Origin: Ruminococcaceae bacterium UBA7217
GTDB taxonomy: Bacteria; Bacillota; Clostridia; Oscillospirales; Acutalibacteraceae
Direction: 5' to 3'
DNA: 64,000 bases
Assembly (NCBI GenBank): GCA_002490425.1
Contig: DKTZ01000030.1
Span: 22,714 to 86,713 of the forward strand
The first letter of the stretch is position 1; every line of letters begins with the position of its first letter. This document shows, piece by piece, positions 51,699-61,193 of this stretch. The notes below the pieces were generated by a model. It made no database searches and had not been told where the DNA came from. It worked only from the letters and a program-made list of their open reading frames with translations. A program made the position numbers and the translations under genes.

Positions 51699-52667
51699 TT
51701 GGCGTCAAAATATTCTGTTTCTCTTCAAAAAATTATCAGCGAGCACGGTTATGAAACCTTGTATTTGCCATGCGACGCATCAGACATTTTCATAGAGTCG
51801 CAAGAGGTTAACAGACCCGGACTTTTGCTTACGGATCACGATGCTCATTTTGACCCTGCCCGTGTTCAGTTTATCGGTCTTTCGGAAATGGAATACATAA
51901 AAAGCCTTCCGAAAGAAAAAATGCTTGAAAGAATTGAGGCGCTCACAAGCCAAAAGCCGCCCGTAATCATTATTACCCGTAATTTTGATGTTCCCGACGG
52001 CTTTTTACAGCTTGCCGAGAAATATAAAGTGCCCGTTTTGAGAACTGCTGAATCAACCTCAAGCTGTATGGCTACTCTCATTTATTTTCTCGGCACACAG
52101 CTTGCGGAGCGCATTACCCGCCACGGCGTTTTGGTTGAGGTTTACGGCGAAGGTGTGCTTATTGTCGGCGACAGCGGCGTAGGTAAAAGCGAAACTGCCG
52201 TTGAGCTTATCAAAAGAGGGCACAGACTTATTGCCGATGACGCAGTTGAAATCCGCAAGGCATCTGCAAAAACTCTTGTAGGTTCAGCTCCTGACAATAT
52301 CCGTCATTTTATTGAGCTTCGAGGCATAGGAATTATTAACGCAAGGCGGCTTTTCGGTATGGGTGCTGTTAAGCTTACCGAAAAAATAAATATGGTTGTG
52401 CAATTAGAGCCGTGGGACCCCGAAAAGGTTTACGACAGAATGGGGCTTGACAATGAGTACATTGATATTATGGACATTAAGGTTCCGCTGACCGTTGTCC
52501 CCGTAAAACCGGGCAGAAACCTTGCCGTTATTATTGAATGTGCCGCTATGAACAACAGGCAAAAGAAAATGGGTTATAATGCCGCCCGTGAGCTTTTGCA
52601 CCATCTCGGAATGGACGACGATTATCAGCCGAATGCACAGGAAATTGATATTTGGCAAAACTATTAA
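51699..52667 (+). CDS. hprK: HPr kinase/phosphorylase
   Basis: A 322-residue bifunctional enzyme that adds or removes phosphate on Ser46 of HPr to control carbon catabolite repression. The Walker A is GDSGVGKSETAVELI near 155, the HprK signature ELRGIGIINARRLFG near 205, and the C-terminal PVKPGRNLAVIIECAAMNNR near 270. TTG 51699 lies eight bases after GGGGAGG and gives the usual length; an ATG at 51672 has no ribosome-binding site. It begins a run of core genes (murB, rapZ, whiA). Confidence 0.94.
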   Translation: MASKYSVSLQKIISEHGYETLYLPCDASDIFIESQEVNRPGLLLTDHDAHFDPARVQFIGLSEMEYIKSLPKEKMLERIEALTSQKPPVIIITRNFDVPDGFLQLAEKYKVPVLRTAESTSSCMATLIYFLGTQLAERITRHGVLVEVYGEGVLIVGDSGVGKSETAVELIKRGHRLIADDAVEIRKASAKTLVGSAPDNIRHFIELRGIGIINARRLFGMGAVKLTEKINMVVQLEPWDPEKVYDRMGLDNEYIDIMDIKVPLTVVPVKPGRNLAVIIECAAMNNRQKKMGYNAARELLHHLGMDDDYQPNAQEIDIWQNY

Positions 52668-52762
52668 CATTAAAACGGATAATCGGTCATAAACAGCAAA
52701 CGCTTATTTACAGCTGTTCTGATTAACAGCTTGCAACAGTAAAAGAATAAGGGGTTTTTTCA

Positions 52763-53668
52763 TTGTACGAAGCATTGGCTGCTACGGCAAAAAAACTTGG
52801 CGCAAAAGTTGAATACAATGCGTCTATGAGTAAATATACGAGCTTTAAAGCAGGCGGAAAGGCTGATTTGCTTATAACGCCTGACAGCACATCATCTTTA
52901 CGTGAAATAATTGCTTTTTGCAAAGATAATGCTATTCATTATTTCATTTTGGGCAACGGGTCAAATGTTTTGGTGCGTGACGGCGGATTTGACGGAGCGG
53001 TTATACGTTTAGGCTCAAAGCTCTCCAAAATTATTCTGAAAGATGAAAATACTGTTATAGCGCAGGCGGGCGCAAGCCTTAAATCAATTTGTATGTTTGC
53101 ACTTGAACATTCGCTTTCAGGGCTGGAATTCGCTTACGGAATACCCGGTACACTCGGCGGAGCGGTTTATATGAACGCAGGCGCATACGGCGGCGAAATG
53201 AAAGATGTTTTGAATTCTGTATCTCATATAGATTCTGAAGGTAATTTCGGAGAGTTTTCTAAAGACGAATTAGACCTTTCGTACCGCCACAGTGTATATT
53301 CCGAAAACGGATTTACTGTAACCTCTGCTGAAATAGTTCTTAAAAAGGGTAATTATGATGACATAAAATCAAAAATGAATGAGCTTATGTCTAAACGTAA
53401 AGAAAAACAGCCGATTGAGTTCCCGAGCGCAGGCAGTACCTTCAAAAGACCTGAGGGCTATTTTGCAGGCACACTGATTGAAGAGTGCGGTCTTAAGGGC
53501 AAATGTATAGGCGGCGCTGAGGTAAGCACAAAGCACGCAGGGTTTATTATTAATAAAAATAAGGCAACTGCCACCGATATTTTGGATTTAATTAAACTTG
53601 TTCAGGACGCAGTTTATGAAAAATACAATGTTCACCTTGAAACAGAAGTCAAAATCATAGGCAGATAG
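52763..53668 (+). CDS. murB: UDP-N-acetylenolpyruvoylglucosamine reductase MurB
   Basis: A 301-residue FAD enzyme for the second step of UDP-MurNAc synthesis. The FAD-binding region reads YTSFKAGGKADLL and LGNGSNVLVRDGGFDG; the PGTLGGAVYMNAGAYGGEM motif is near 133, and the catalytic-site serine is in PSAGSTFKRP near 227. It is a type II MurB, as in Gram-positives. TTG 52763 after AAGGGG is the only start that keeps the usual N-terminus. It is 31 bases before rapZ. Confidence 0.94.
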   Translation: MYEALAATAKKLGAKVEYNASMSKYTSFKAGGKADLLITPDSTSSLREIIAFCKDNAIHYFILGNGSNVLVRDGGFDGAVIRLGSKLSKIILKDENTVIAQAGASLKSICMFALEHSLSGLEFAYGIPGTLGGAVYMNAGAYGGEMKDVLNSVSHIDSEGNFGEFSKDELDLSYRHSVYSENGFTVTSAEIVLKKGNYDDIKSKMNELMSKRKEKQPIEFPSAGSTFKRPEGYFAGTLIEECGLKGKCIGGAEVSTKHAGFIINKNKATATDILDLIKLVQDAVYEKYNVHLETEVKIIGR

Positions 53669-53700
53669 CACATACAGGATAGGAAGGAAAAGAAAGGATT

Positions 53701-54561
53701 ATGCAGCTTGTTATTGTAACGGGTATGTCAGGTGCGGGCAAATCACGTGCCATTGATACATTAGAGGATATCGGATTTTTTTGCGTTGACAATATGACTC
53801 CTCAGCTAATACCCACTTTTGTTAAAATTCTTACCGACTCAACTGAGACAAGAGAAAAGATAGCATTTGTTGCAGATATTCGTTTGGGCGATTCATTTTC
53901 AAGCCTTTTCAACACACTTGAAGAGCTCAAAACGATGAAGATTGATTATAAAATATTATTTATCGACGCAGACAATGATGTTTTGGTAAGGCGTTATCAG
54001 GAAACAAGACGCAAGCATCCTTTACAGAACAGCAACAGCCCGAAAGAACTTAGGGAAATAATCGAAAAAGAGCGTGAAATGCTTAAAAAAGCAAGAAATA
54101 TCGCAGACTTTGTAATCGACACTTCGCTTATGACAAATTCTCTTTTTAAGGAGCGTATTTCCGAGCTTTTTCTTGACAATGTAACAGATTCAATAAAAAT
54201 AAATGTTGTATCCTTCGGCTTTAAATACGGTATTCCGACAGATTCAGACCTTGTTTTTGACGTAAGGTGTCTGCCGAATCCCTTTTATATTCCTGAGCTT
54301 AAAGGTCACACAGGTCTTGACAAAGACGTATACGATTATGTAATGAAATTTGACCAAGCAAGAGGACTTGTTCCGAAGCTTCAGGATTTAATGAATTATC
54401 TTTTGCCGCTTTACAGAACTGAGGGCAAAAGTCAGCTTACCGTGTCGGTCGGCTGTACGGGAGGCAAGCACCGCTCGGTTGTATTCGCTGAGATTTTGGG
54501 TAAAAAAATTAAAGAAAAGGGTTACAGTGCCTCGGTTTATCACCGTGACATAAGCAGGTAA
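53701..54561 (+). CDS. rapZ: RapZ-like RNase adapter / nucleotide-binding protein
   Basis: A 286-residue P-loop protein (YvcJ in Bacillus). The Walker A is GMSGAGKS at 8-15 and the C-terminal part has DVRCLPNPFY near 190 and GCTGGKHRSV near 258, both typical. In Escherichia coli RapZ directs RNase E to GlmZ; in Gram-positives the role is less clear and involves UDP-GlcNAc or competence. It is followed by whiA with a five-base gap; yvcJ-whiA linkage is standard in Firmicutes. Confidence 0.93.
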   Translation: MQLVIVTGMSGAGKSRAIDTLEDIGFFCVDNMTPQLIPTFVKILTDSTETREKIAFVADIRLGDSFSSLFNTLEELKTMKIDYKILFIDADNDVLVRRYQETRRKHPLQNSNSPKELREIIEKEREMLKKARNIADFVIDTSLMTNSLFKERISELFLDNVTDSIKINVVSFGFKYGIPTDSDLVFDVRCLPNPFYIPELKGHTGLDKDVYDYVMKFDQARGLVPKLQDLMNYLLPLYRTEGKSQLTVSVGCTGGKHRSVVFAEILGKKIKEKGYSASVYHRDISR

Positions 54562-54566
54562 AAAGT

Positions 54567-55475
54567 ATGTCCTTTTCAGCAGATGTAAAAAATGAGTTAC
54601 TTTCGGTCGAAGCCAAAAATGAATGCTGTCTGCACGCTTTTTGCTACGGATTTCTTCTTTGCTCAAGAAGCTTTTCCTACAGGGACATTTCCATTTTAAC
54701 AGAGCATAAAGAAATAGCGGATGTTTATGCAGATGCAATTTTACATGTTTGTTCGGTTGCACCGAGCGTTGTAAAATCTGGTGCCGGAAAATACCGTCTT
54801 GAAATAAAAAATGAGTCTGACACAGAGAAGGTTATGTCCGCTTTCGGCTACGATTCAAAAAGCCGCACTATGCGCATAAACTATGCAAATATTGCAGACG
54901 ATTGCTGTAAATCGGCTTTTCTGCGGGGAGTGTTTTTATCCTGCGGAACGGTGAATGATCCGAGCAAAAGGTATCATCTTGAATTCGTTCTGCCCTTTAA
55001 AAACCTTATAAAAGATTTGGCATATTTTATATCCGGCTTTGAAGAATTTCAAATGGATTATGAACCGAAAATTATCCAGAGAAATTCAAATTATGTAATG
55101 TATTTCAAGGGCAGTGAAGCAATAGAGGACATTTTGACGGTAATGGGTGCTGTGGGTTCCAGCCTTGAGGTTATGGGTGCAAAAATGTATAAGGATATGC
55201 GCAATAATGTTAACCGAAAGCTGAATTTTGAAAGTGCCAACCTTGATAAAACGGTTGGTGCGGCGTCAAAGCAGATTGAAGCAATCGGGAAAATAAAAAA
55301 AACAATCGGCATTTCAAGACTTCCGGAGGAGTTAAAAGAAATAGCAAAGTTGAGATACGATAACCCCGATATGTCGCTTCGTGAGCTTTCCGAAAGCCTT
55401 ACAGAACCTCTTTCAAGGTCGGGAGTAAATCACAGGCTAAAAAAAATCTGTGATATTGCGGATTCTATAAGCTGA
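54567..55475 (+). CDS. whiA: DNA-binding protein WhiA
   Basis: A 302-residue protein with an N-terminal LAGLIDADG-like homing-endonuclease fold (SFSADVKNELLSV start, RGVFLSCGTVNDPSKRYHLEF near 125) without nuclease activity and a C-terminal helix-turn-helix (LRYDNPDMSLRELSESL and SRSGVNHRLKKI). WhiA influences cell division and, in Streptomyces, sporulation. Linked to rapZ as usual. The start is ATG 54567. Confidence 0.94.
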   Translation: MSFSADVKNELLSVEAKNECCLHAFCYGFLLCSRSFSYRDISILTEHKEIADVYADAILHVCSVAPSVVKSGAGKYRLEIKNESDTEKVMSAFGYDSKSRTMRINYANIADDCCKSAFLRGVFLSCGTVNDPSKRYHLEFVLPFKNLIKDLAYFISGFEEFQMDYEPKIIQRNSNYVMYFKGSEAIEDILTVMGAVGSSLEVMGAKMYKDMRNNVNRKLNFESANLDKTVGAASKQIEAIGKIKKTIGISRLPEELKEIAKLRYDNPDMSLRELSESLTEPLSRSGVNHRLKKICDIADSIS

Positions 55476-55532
55476 GGGTATTGCTCAGATTTGAAAATAA
55501 TTGTTGTAAAATTAGCAGAAAAGGTGATAAAT

Positions 55533-56114
55533 TTGAGAAAGACAGAAGAATTTTCCTTCGACTATTCGGAAGAAATAAAACAGTCCAAAAAAGGCTTTTG
55601 GGGCTTTGTCTACGAATGGATTGATTCCTTAATGTTTGCTGTTTTATTTATTTTAATAATATTTACTTTCCTTGTAAGATTAGTCGGAGTCAACGGAGAT
55701 TCAATGAATCCAACACTTAAAAACGGGGATTGGCTTGCAGTGCAGTCTGTTAATACAACAGTTGAACGTGGCGACATTGTTATAATTACTCAGCCGAATG
55801 CTTTGGGCAAGCCTCTTGTAAAAAGAGTTATTGCTAAAGGCGGAGACGAAATAGACATTGACTTTTTCGACCATAAGGTAACAGTTAACGGTGAGGTTTT
55901 GGACGAGCCGTACATAGCAGAGCCTACATCTCTTATGGGTAATATGGTTTACCCGCTTACTGTTCCCGAGGGCACGGTGTTCGTTATGGGTGACAACCGC
56001 AACGATTCAACCGACAGCCGCGAAAAGTATATCGGATTTATTGACGAGGATTATATTTTAGGCGTTGCAAAATTCAGACTTTTGCCATTTAATAATTTTG
56101 GCAGCGTAGCTTAA
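55533..56114 (+). CDS. lepB: Signal peptidase I, first copy
   Basis: A 193-residue membrane protease that cuts signal peptides. One membrane helix lies at about 30-52; the catalytic serine is in NGDSMNPTL near 63 and the lysine in LVKRVIAKGGD near 106; the GDNRNDSTDSR motif is near 160. TTG 55533 follows AAAGGTGA. A second signal peptidase gene is next, 21 bases on. The lepB-ylqF-rnhB cluster is common in Firmicutes. Confidence 0.92.
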   Translation: MRKTEEFSFDYSEEIKQSKKGFWGFVYEWIDSLMFAVLFILIIFTFLVRLVGVNGDSMNPTLKNGDWLAVQSVNTTVERGDIVIITQPNALGKPLVKRVIAKGGDEIDIDFFDHKVTVNGEVLDEPYIAEPTSLMGNMVYPLTVPEGTVFVMGDNRNDSTDSREKYIGFIDEDYILGVAKFRLLPFNNFGSVA

Positions 56115-56135
56115 AAAACAGGAAAGGACAGTACT

Positions 56136-56699
56136 GTGCACATCTCTTGTGTGACGGCGATTAAAATGAGCGATAACAAAATATTGGGTGTAATTTATGA
56201 TTTTGCGGAAATTCTTATGACGGCTGTTTTGGCGGTTGCTGTCGTTTTTACATTTTGCTTTAAAACGTCAAACGTAAACGGGGATTCAATGAAAAATACG
56301 CTTCACAACGGCGATACCGTCATAATTTCTGCTGTAAATAAATCAGTCAAATACGGTGACGTTGTTGTAATTTCTCAGCCGAATATTATAAATAAGGTTC
56401 TCATTAAAAGGGTAATTGCAACTGGCGGCCAAACTGTGACCTTTGACAGTGAAAATAAAAAAGTTGTGGTTGACGGTAAAGAGCTTTCCGAGCCGTATAT
56501 CCGTGAAGAAATGTATTTTACAGGTGAAATGTCGGGAAATATTACGGTTCCCGAAGGTAAGCTTTTTGTTATGGGTGATAACCGAAATGAGTCGGCTGAC
56601 AGCCGTGACCCGATAATCGGCTTTATTGACAGCCGTTATGTAGTCGGCAAAGTGGTTTACAGAGTCGGAGATACCAATCTTTTCGAAAAGGATACGTAA
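56136..56699 (+). CDS. lepB: Signal peptidase I, second copy
   Basis: A 187-residue paralogue of the preceding enzyme. The catalytic serine is in NGDSMKNTL and the lysine in VLIKRVIATGG, so it should be active, and GDNRNESADSR is present. One N-terminal membrane helix at about 25-48. GTG 56136 has AGGAAAGGAC upstream; ATG 56166 is an alternative with a poor site. The two copies may have different substrate preferences. Confidence 0.9.
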   Translation: MHISCVTAIKMSDNKILGVIYDFAEILMTAVLAVAVVFTFCFKTSNVNGDSMKNTLHNGDTVIISAVNKSVKYGDVVVISQPNIINKVLIKRVIATGGQTVTFDSENKKVVVDGKELSEPYIREEMYFTGEMSGNITVPEGKLFVMGDNRNESADSRDPIIGFIDSRYVVGKVVYRVGDTNLFEKDT

Positions 56700-56703
56700 A
56701 AAA

Positions 56704-57576
56704 ATGGCAGACAGTCAAAAACAGGTTGTTCAGTGGTTCCCGGGGCATATGGCAAAGACTCGCAGGCTTATAAAAGAGAGCTTGCGTCTTGTTGACGGTG
56801 TTCTTGAAGTTATTGACGCAAGAATCCCGTACAGCAGTTCAAATCCCGAGCTTTCGGAGCTGATTTCGGGCAAACCGAGAATAGTATTACTTAATAAGTG
56901 CGACCTTGCCGACGGGGTCACAACTAAAAAATGGATTGAACATTATAAAAAGCAGGGAGTTACCGCAATTCCCGTTGACTGCCGAAGCGGTAAAGGCTTA
57001 AATGCGTTTCAAAATGCGGTTAAAACAGTTCTTGCCGATAAAATAAAGAGCAACGAAGAAAAAGGTATGGCAGGCAATCCTCTTCGATTGATGGTTGTAG
57101 GTATTCCCAATACGGGCAAGTCCTCTTTCATTAACAGAATGGCGGGTTCTGCTAAGGCAAAGGTTGCCGACAAGGCAGGTGTTACTAGGCACAATCAGTG
57201 GTTTGCAATCGGCGGCGGTATTGAGCTTCTTGATACCCCCGGCGTATTATGGCCAAAATTCGATGACCCCAAGGTAGGGGATAGACTTGCATTTATCGGT
57301 TCTGTTAAGGACGAAATCCTTGACAGTGAGCTTTTGGCAGTAAGACTTTTAGAGGTTATGTGCGAGCATTATCCCGAAAGGCTCAGCGAGCGTTATAAAA
57401 TATTTGATTTTGCAGATTTACAGGCTTGGGAAACCTTGGAGCTTATCGGCAAAAAACGGGGAAATATTATGCGCGGCGGTGAAATTGATACGGAGCGTAC
57501 ATCTGTAATGCTGCTTGACGAATACCGTGGCGGTAAGCTCGGTACAATTTCCCTTGAAAATCCGGAGGATTTGTAA
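56704..57576 (+). CDS. rbgA: Ribosome biogenesis GTPase YlqF/RbgA
   Basis: A 290-residue circularly permuted GTPase needed for late 50S subunit assembly. The order of motifs is permuted: G4 LLNKCDL near 62, then G1 GIPNTGKSS near 136, then G3 DTPGVLWP near 178. The start WFPGHMAKTRR is typical of the family. It follows the second signal peptidase by four bases and its stop overlaps rnhB, the usual order. Confidence 0.94.
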   Translation: MADSQKQVVQWFPGHMAKTRRLIKESLRLVDGVLEVIDARIPYSSSNPELSELISGKPRIVLLNKCDLADGVTTKKWIEHYKKQGVTAIPVDCRSGKGLNAFQNAVKTVLADKIKSNEEKGMAGNPLRLMVVGIPNTGKSSFINRMAGSAKAKVADKAGVTRHNQWFAIGGGIELLDTPGVLWPKFDDPKVGDRLAFIGSVKDEILDSELLAVRLLEVMCEHYPERLSERYKIFDFADLQAWETLELIGKKRGNIMRGGEIDTERTSVMLLDEYRGGKLGTISLENPEDL

Positions 57577-58181
57577 TGGATTACAGCTTTGAATTTGCCG
57601 CTATGAATAAAGGTTTTAAAACAGTTTGCGGTGTTGACGAGGCAGGGAGAGGGCCTTTGGCAGGTCCTGTTTATGCTGCGGCTGTAATTTTACCTATCGG
57701 TGCCGAAATAGACGGTTTGAATGATTCAAAAAAGCTTTCCGAAAAGAAAAGAGAAGAGCTTTTTGAGATAATAAACGATGTTGCAATAAGCGTTTCCGTA
57801 GGAACAGCAAGCGAAAAGGAAATTGACGAAATAAATATTTTAAATGCAACCTTTCTTGCAATGAAAAGAGCCGTTTTAGGTCTTGAAATTCCTGCTGATT
57901 ATGCTATAATTGACGGAAACCGAGCACCGAATTTAGAAATTCCTGCTGAAACGGTTGTCAAAGGCGACGGCAAGGTAATGAGTGTTGCGGCGGCTTCAAT
58001 AATCGCAAAGGTTTCCCGTGACAGATTTATGCTGAAAATGGCAGAGCAGTACCCCGAATATCAATTCGAAAAGCATAAGGGCTACGGAACAAAGCTGCAT
58101 TATGAAATGATAGAAAAATACGGCGTTTCTCCGATTCATCGAAAATCTTTTCTGAAAAAGATTTTAGGTGAACGGGTATGA
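57576..58181 (+). CDS. rnhB: Ribonuclease HII
   Basis: A 201-residue endonuclease that removes ribonucleotides from DNA and RNA primers. The acidic site is in GVDEAGRGPLAGPV near 19-32 (Asp, Glu), IIDGNRAP near 112 gives the third acid, and SVAAASIIAKVSRDR near 138 gives the fourth. It overlaps rbgA by one base and yraN by four, so translation is coupled. Confidence 0.95.
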   Translation: MDYSFEFAAMNKGFKTVCGVDEAGRGPLAGPVYAAAVILPIGAEIDGLNDSKKLSEKKREELFEIINDVAISVSVGTASEKEIDEINILNATFLAMKRAVLGLEIPADYAIIDGNRAPNLEIPAETVVKGDGKVMSVAAASIIAKVSRDRFMLKMAEQYPEYQFEKHKGYGTKLHYEMIEKYGVSPIHRKSFLKKILGERV

Positions 58182-58543
58182 ATAAAAATTTAATCGGCGA
58201 TTACGGTGAGCTTACGGCACTTCGTTATCTTCGTTTTCACGGTTACAAAATAATTGATGTCAATTACCGTTGCAAATTCGGCGAAATTGACATTATCGCC
58301 GAAGACAGAAAGTATATATGCTTTGTTGAGGTTAAAACAAGAAGTGAAAATAATCTGTTTTCACCTGCGGATGCGGTGGATTTCAATAAACGCAGTAAGC
58401 TTATATCATCAGCAAATCTTTTTCTTAAAAATTATGATTTAAAGCGTCAGCCCCGTTTTGATATTATTGAGGTGTATTTCATGAATGACGAACCGTCAAA
58501 GCTCAATCATATTGAGGGCGCATTTGACGGAACAGGCAATTAA
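58178..58543 (+). CDS. YraN/UPF0102 family nuclease-like protein
   Basis: A 121-residue protein with the restriction-endonuclease-like core of this family: GELTALRYLRFHGY near 8, NYRCKFGEIDIIAED near 28, and CFVEVKTRS near 47, which give the D-ExK type site. It is often next to rnhB, as here, with a four-base overlap. Its function is not settled; a role linked to recombination or DNA repair is assumed. Confidence 0.88.
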   Translation: MNKNLIGDYGELTALRYLRFHGYKIIDVNYRCKFGEIDIIAEDRKYICFVEVKTRSENNLFSPADAVDFNKRSKLISSANLFLKNYDLKRQPRFDIIEVYFMNDEPSKLNHIEGAFDGTGN

Positions 58544-58603
58544 ATTTGACGGTATAGGTCATTAAATAAATATGTAATTTTTCGCAAGGAGCGTGCAGAA
58601 TAT

Positions 58604-60097
58604 ATGTTTTACACAAGTACAAGGGATAAATCGGTTCGTGTAACAGCGTCCGAGGCTATTACAAAGGGCATATCCTCCGACGGCGGACTTTTTGTTCCTA
58701 CCGAAATTCCGAAGATAAGCGAGGACTTTATTAAAGAGCTTATCCCTCTTTCTTATATTGAAAGAGCAAAAAAGGTTTTGAGCCTTTATCTTACCGATTT
58801 TACCGTAGATGAAATCTCATATTGCGTTGAGGGCGCATACAAACAGGGCAAATTCAGCTCCGATAAGGTTTCTCCTCTTTATAAATTAGCGGACGGCGAA
58901 TATGTCCTTGAGCTTTGGAGAGGTCCTACCTGCGCATTCAAGGATATGGCTCTTCAGCTTTTACCTTATCTTCTTACAACGGCGTCAAACAAAACGCTTA
59001 AGGACACTGAAATTGTAATTCTTGTTGCAACATCAGGCGACACGGGCAAAGCGGCCCTTGAAGGTTTTAAGGATGTTCCGAATACAAAAATTTTGGTTTT
59101 CTACCCTGTGGACGGCGTAAGTCCGATGCAAAAGCTTCAAATGACAACGCAGGAGGGCAAAAATGTCAGCGTTTGTGCCATTGAGGGCAATTTTGACGAT
59201 GCACAAAGCGGGGTAAAAGCAATTTTCACCGATAAGGATATTGAAAAGAAATTTAAAGAAAACGGTCTTGCATTTTCTTCTGCAAACTCAATTAACTGGG
59301 GCAGACTTGTTCCGCAGATTGTTTATTATGTATCAGCTTACTGCGATATGGTAGAAAACGGCGCAATTTCTCTTGGCGATGAAATCAATATTGTAGTTCC
59401 CACAGGAAATTTCGGTAACATTTTGGCGGCATATTATGCAAAAGAGATGGGTATACCCGTAAAAACTCTTATTTGCGCGTCAAATGCTAACAATGTTCTT
59501 ACCGATTTCCTTAAAACAGGAACTTATGACAAAAACAGAAGCTTTTATTGCACGGCTTCTCCGTCAATGGATATTTTAATTTCGAGTAACCTTGAACGTC
59601 TTTTGTTCCACCTTTGCAGTGAAAACGATACCCTTGTTAAGGATTGGATGCAAAAGTTGAGCATTGACGGTAAATATACGGTAACTGATGATGTTATTTC
59701 AAAAATCAAGGCATTGTTTGCGGCCGGCTATTGCGATGATAGCGCCACAAAGAATACAATAGCCGAAATATTCAGTGAAAAGAATTATCTTTGCGACACT
59801 CACACTGCCGTTGCGCTCAATGTTTATAAGAATTATAAGACAGAAACAGGGGATAATACTCCTGCGGTAATTGCGTCGACTGCTAATCCGTATAAATTTT
59901 CGGCAAGCGTTCTTTCTGCTGTTTCCGAAAACATAAAAGCAGAAAATGAATTCGATATGGTCGATGAGCTTTTCGCAAAATCGGGAGAGCCTGTTCCGCC
60001 TCAGCTTGGGGCGCTTAAAGGCAAATCGCCGAGATTTACAAAGGTTTGTAAAAAGCAAGATATGAAGCAGGTAGTATTTGATATGCTCGGAATCTGA
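58604..60097 (+). CDS. thrC: Threonine synthase
   Basis: A 497-residue PLP enzyme that turns O-phosphohomoserine into threonine. The start FYTSTRDKSVRVTASEAI is the usual N-terminal domain, the PLP lysine is in GPTCAFKDMALQ near 112, and the phosphate-binding loop is ATSGDTGKAAL near 146. Long form, as in the ThrC group of Bacteroides/Clostridia and Escherichia coli. CAAGGAG lies upstream of ATG 58604. A strong terminator follows. Confidence 0.93.
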   Translation: MFYTSTRDKSVRVTASEAITKGISSDGGLFVPTEIPKISEDFIKELIPLSYIERAKKVLSLYLTDFTVDEISYCVEGAYKQGKFSSDKVSPLYKLADGEYVLELWRGPTCAFKDMALQLLPYLLTTASNKTLKDTEIVILVATSGDTGKAALEGFKDVPNTKILVFYPVDGVSPMQKLQMTTQEGKNVSVCAIEGNFDDAQSGVKAIFTDKDIEKKFKENGLAFSSANSINWGRLVPQIVYYVSAYCDMVENGAISLGDEINIVVPTGNFGNILAAYYAKEMGIPVKTLICASNANNVLTDFLKTGTYDKNRSFYCTASPSMDILISSNLERLLFHLCSENDTLVKDWMQKLSIDGKYTVTDDVISKIKALFAAGYCDDSATKNTIAEIFSEKNYLCDTHTAVALNVYKNYKTETGDNTPAVIASTANPYKFSASVLSAVSENIKAENEFDMVDELFAKSGEPVPPQLGALKGKSPRFTKVCKKQDMKQVVFDMLGI

Positions 60098-60101
60098 ATA
60101 C

Positions 60102-60137
60102 AAAATGCGGAAGCCGTGCATTCGGCTCCCGCATTTT
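60102..60137 (+). terminator. Terminator of thrC
   Basis: AAAATGCGG pairs with CCGCATTTT, with an inner AGCCG/CGGCT stem, followed by T. It starts five bases after the thrC stop. Confidence 0.85.
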
Positions 60138-60160
60138 TAAAATTCTGCTTAAAATAAATG

Positions 60161-60331
60161 TTATTTGCAGTTTTTGCAGTCTGACTTGAGCTTAAATGTT
60201 GCACATCTTGTGTCGTCACAGCAGTGGGCCTGCTGTGTGCCTACTTCAATAGCTGTTGCGGTGCACTTGTCGTGGCCGTCATTGTAATGGCAGTGGTGTG
60301 CGTCGCAAGTAATTCTGTTGTGGTTATCCAT
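60161..60331 (-). CDS. DUF1540 family small Cys-rich protein
   Basis: A 56-residue protein with a DUF1540-type pattern: NRITCDAHHCHYND, then CTATAIEVG and CCDDTRCATFKLK. Cysteines and histidines suggest metal binding. Its role is unknown; related proteins are widespread in spore formers. ATG 60331 lies a few bases after GGGAGGTTAA, which sets the start; a longer in-frame extension upstream has no such site. It is divergent from the phosphoesterase gene. Confidence 0.82.
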   Translation of the reverse strand: MDNHNRITCDAHHCHYNDGHDKCTATAIEVGTQQAHCCDDTRCATFKLKSDCKNCK

Positions 60332-60397
60332 TTCTTTTAACCTCCCTTCATTCATATTTTTTACGGTTAACTTAAATTTATTCATAGGAGTTTTAAT

Positions 60398-61084
60398 ATG
60401 TCACTATATGTTATCGGCGATACGCATTTATCTTTCGGCACTGATAAACCTATGGATATTTTCGGCGGCTGGAACGATTATACTGAACGTCTGAAAAACA
60501 ATTGGCAAAGACTTGTAACCGAAAACGACACCGTCGTGATAAACGGTGACATTTCTTGGGCAATGACGCTCCAAGAAGCGCTTAGTGATTTTGAATTTTT
60601 AAATTCGCTCAACGGAAATAAAATTATAATGAAAGGGAATCACGATTTTTGGTGGAGTACAAAAACAAAAATTGAAAAATTTTTCAAAGAAAACGGATTT
60701 GATTCCTTAAAAATTTTACATAATAATGCGTACCGTGTTGACTGCTTTTCAGTTGCAGGAAGCAGAGGCTGGTTTTTTGACGATGAAGCAGACAGCAAGG
60801 TTATGGCACGGGAGAGGGATAGAATAGAACGCTCAATCCTTGCGGCAAAGGAGCTTGGCGGTGAAACAGTTGTTTTTCTGCATTATCCGCCCGTTTCTCA
60901 AACAAAGGACTGCGAGCAGATAGTTGAGGTGCTCACAAGGTACAAAATCAAGCGCTGTTATTACGGCCATCTCCATGGTACAGCTGCTAAATATGCGTTT
61001 TGCGGAGAGAAATACGGAATAGATTTCAGACTGTGTTCGGCAGATTATTTGGAATTTTGTCCAAAATGTGTTTATGTTCCGTAA
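60398..61084 (+). CDS. Metallophosphoesterase
   Basis: A 228-residue calcineurin-like phosphoesterase. Metal ligands are in VIGDTHLSF near 5, INGDISWA near 49, KGNHDFWW near 76, VFLHYPP near 164 and GHLHG near 191. It lacks a signal peptide, so it acts in the cytoplasm; the substrate is unknown. It starts with GGAG upstream and precedes the tig-clpP-clpX set by 110 bases. Confidence 0.9.
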   Translation: MSLYVIGDTHLSFGTDKPMDIFGGWNDYTERLKNNWQRLVTENDTVVINGDISWAMTLQEALSDFEFLNSLNGNKIIMKGNHDFWWSTKTKIEKFFKENGFDSLKILHNNAYRVDCFSVAGSRGWFFDDEADSKVMARERDRIERSILAAKELGGETVVFLHYPPVSQTKDCEQIVEVLTRYKIKRCYYGHLHGTAAKYAFCGEKYGIDFRLCSADYLEFCPKCVYVP

Positions 61085-61120
61085 TTTCGATGTGCAAAGC
61101 AATGAATTTTAAGGAAAATA

Positions 61121-61149
61121 TTGTATTTTTATTTTTCTTGTGATATACT
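61121..61149 (+). promoter_or_regulatory. Possible promoter of tig
   Basis: TTGTAT (61121-61126) and TATACT (61144-61149) are 17 bases apart, about 45 bases before ATG 61194; the -35 is weak. Confidence 0.45.
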
Positions 61150-61193
61150 TATAAAGATTATGGAGTACAAATGTATTCAGGAGGAATAAGTTA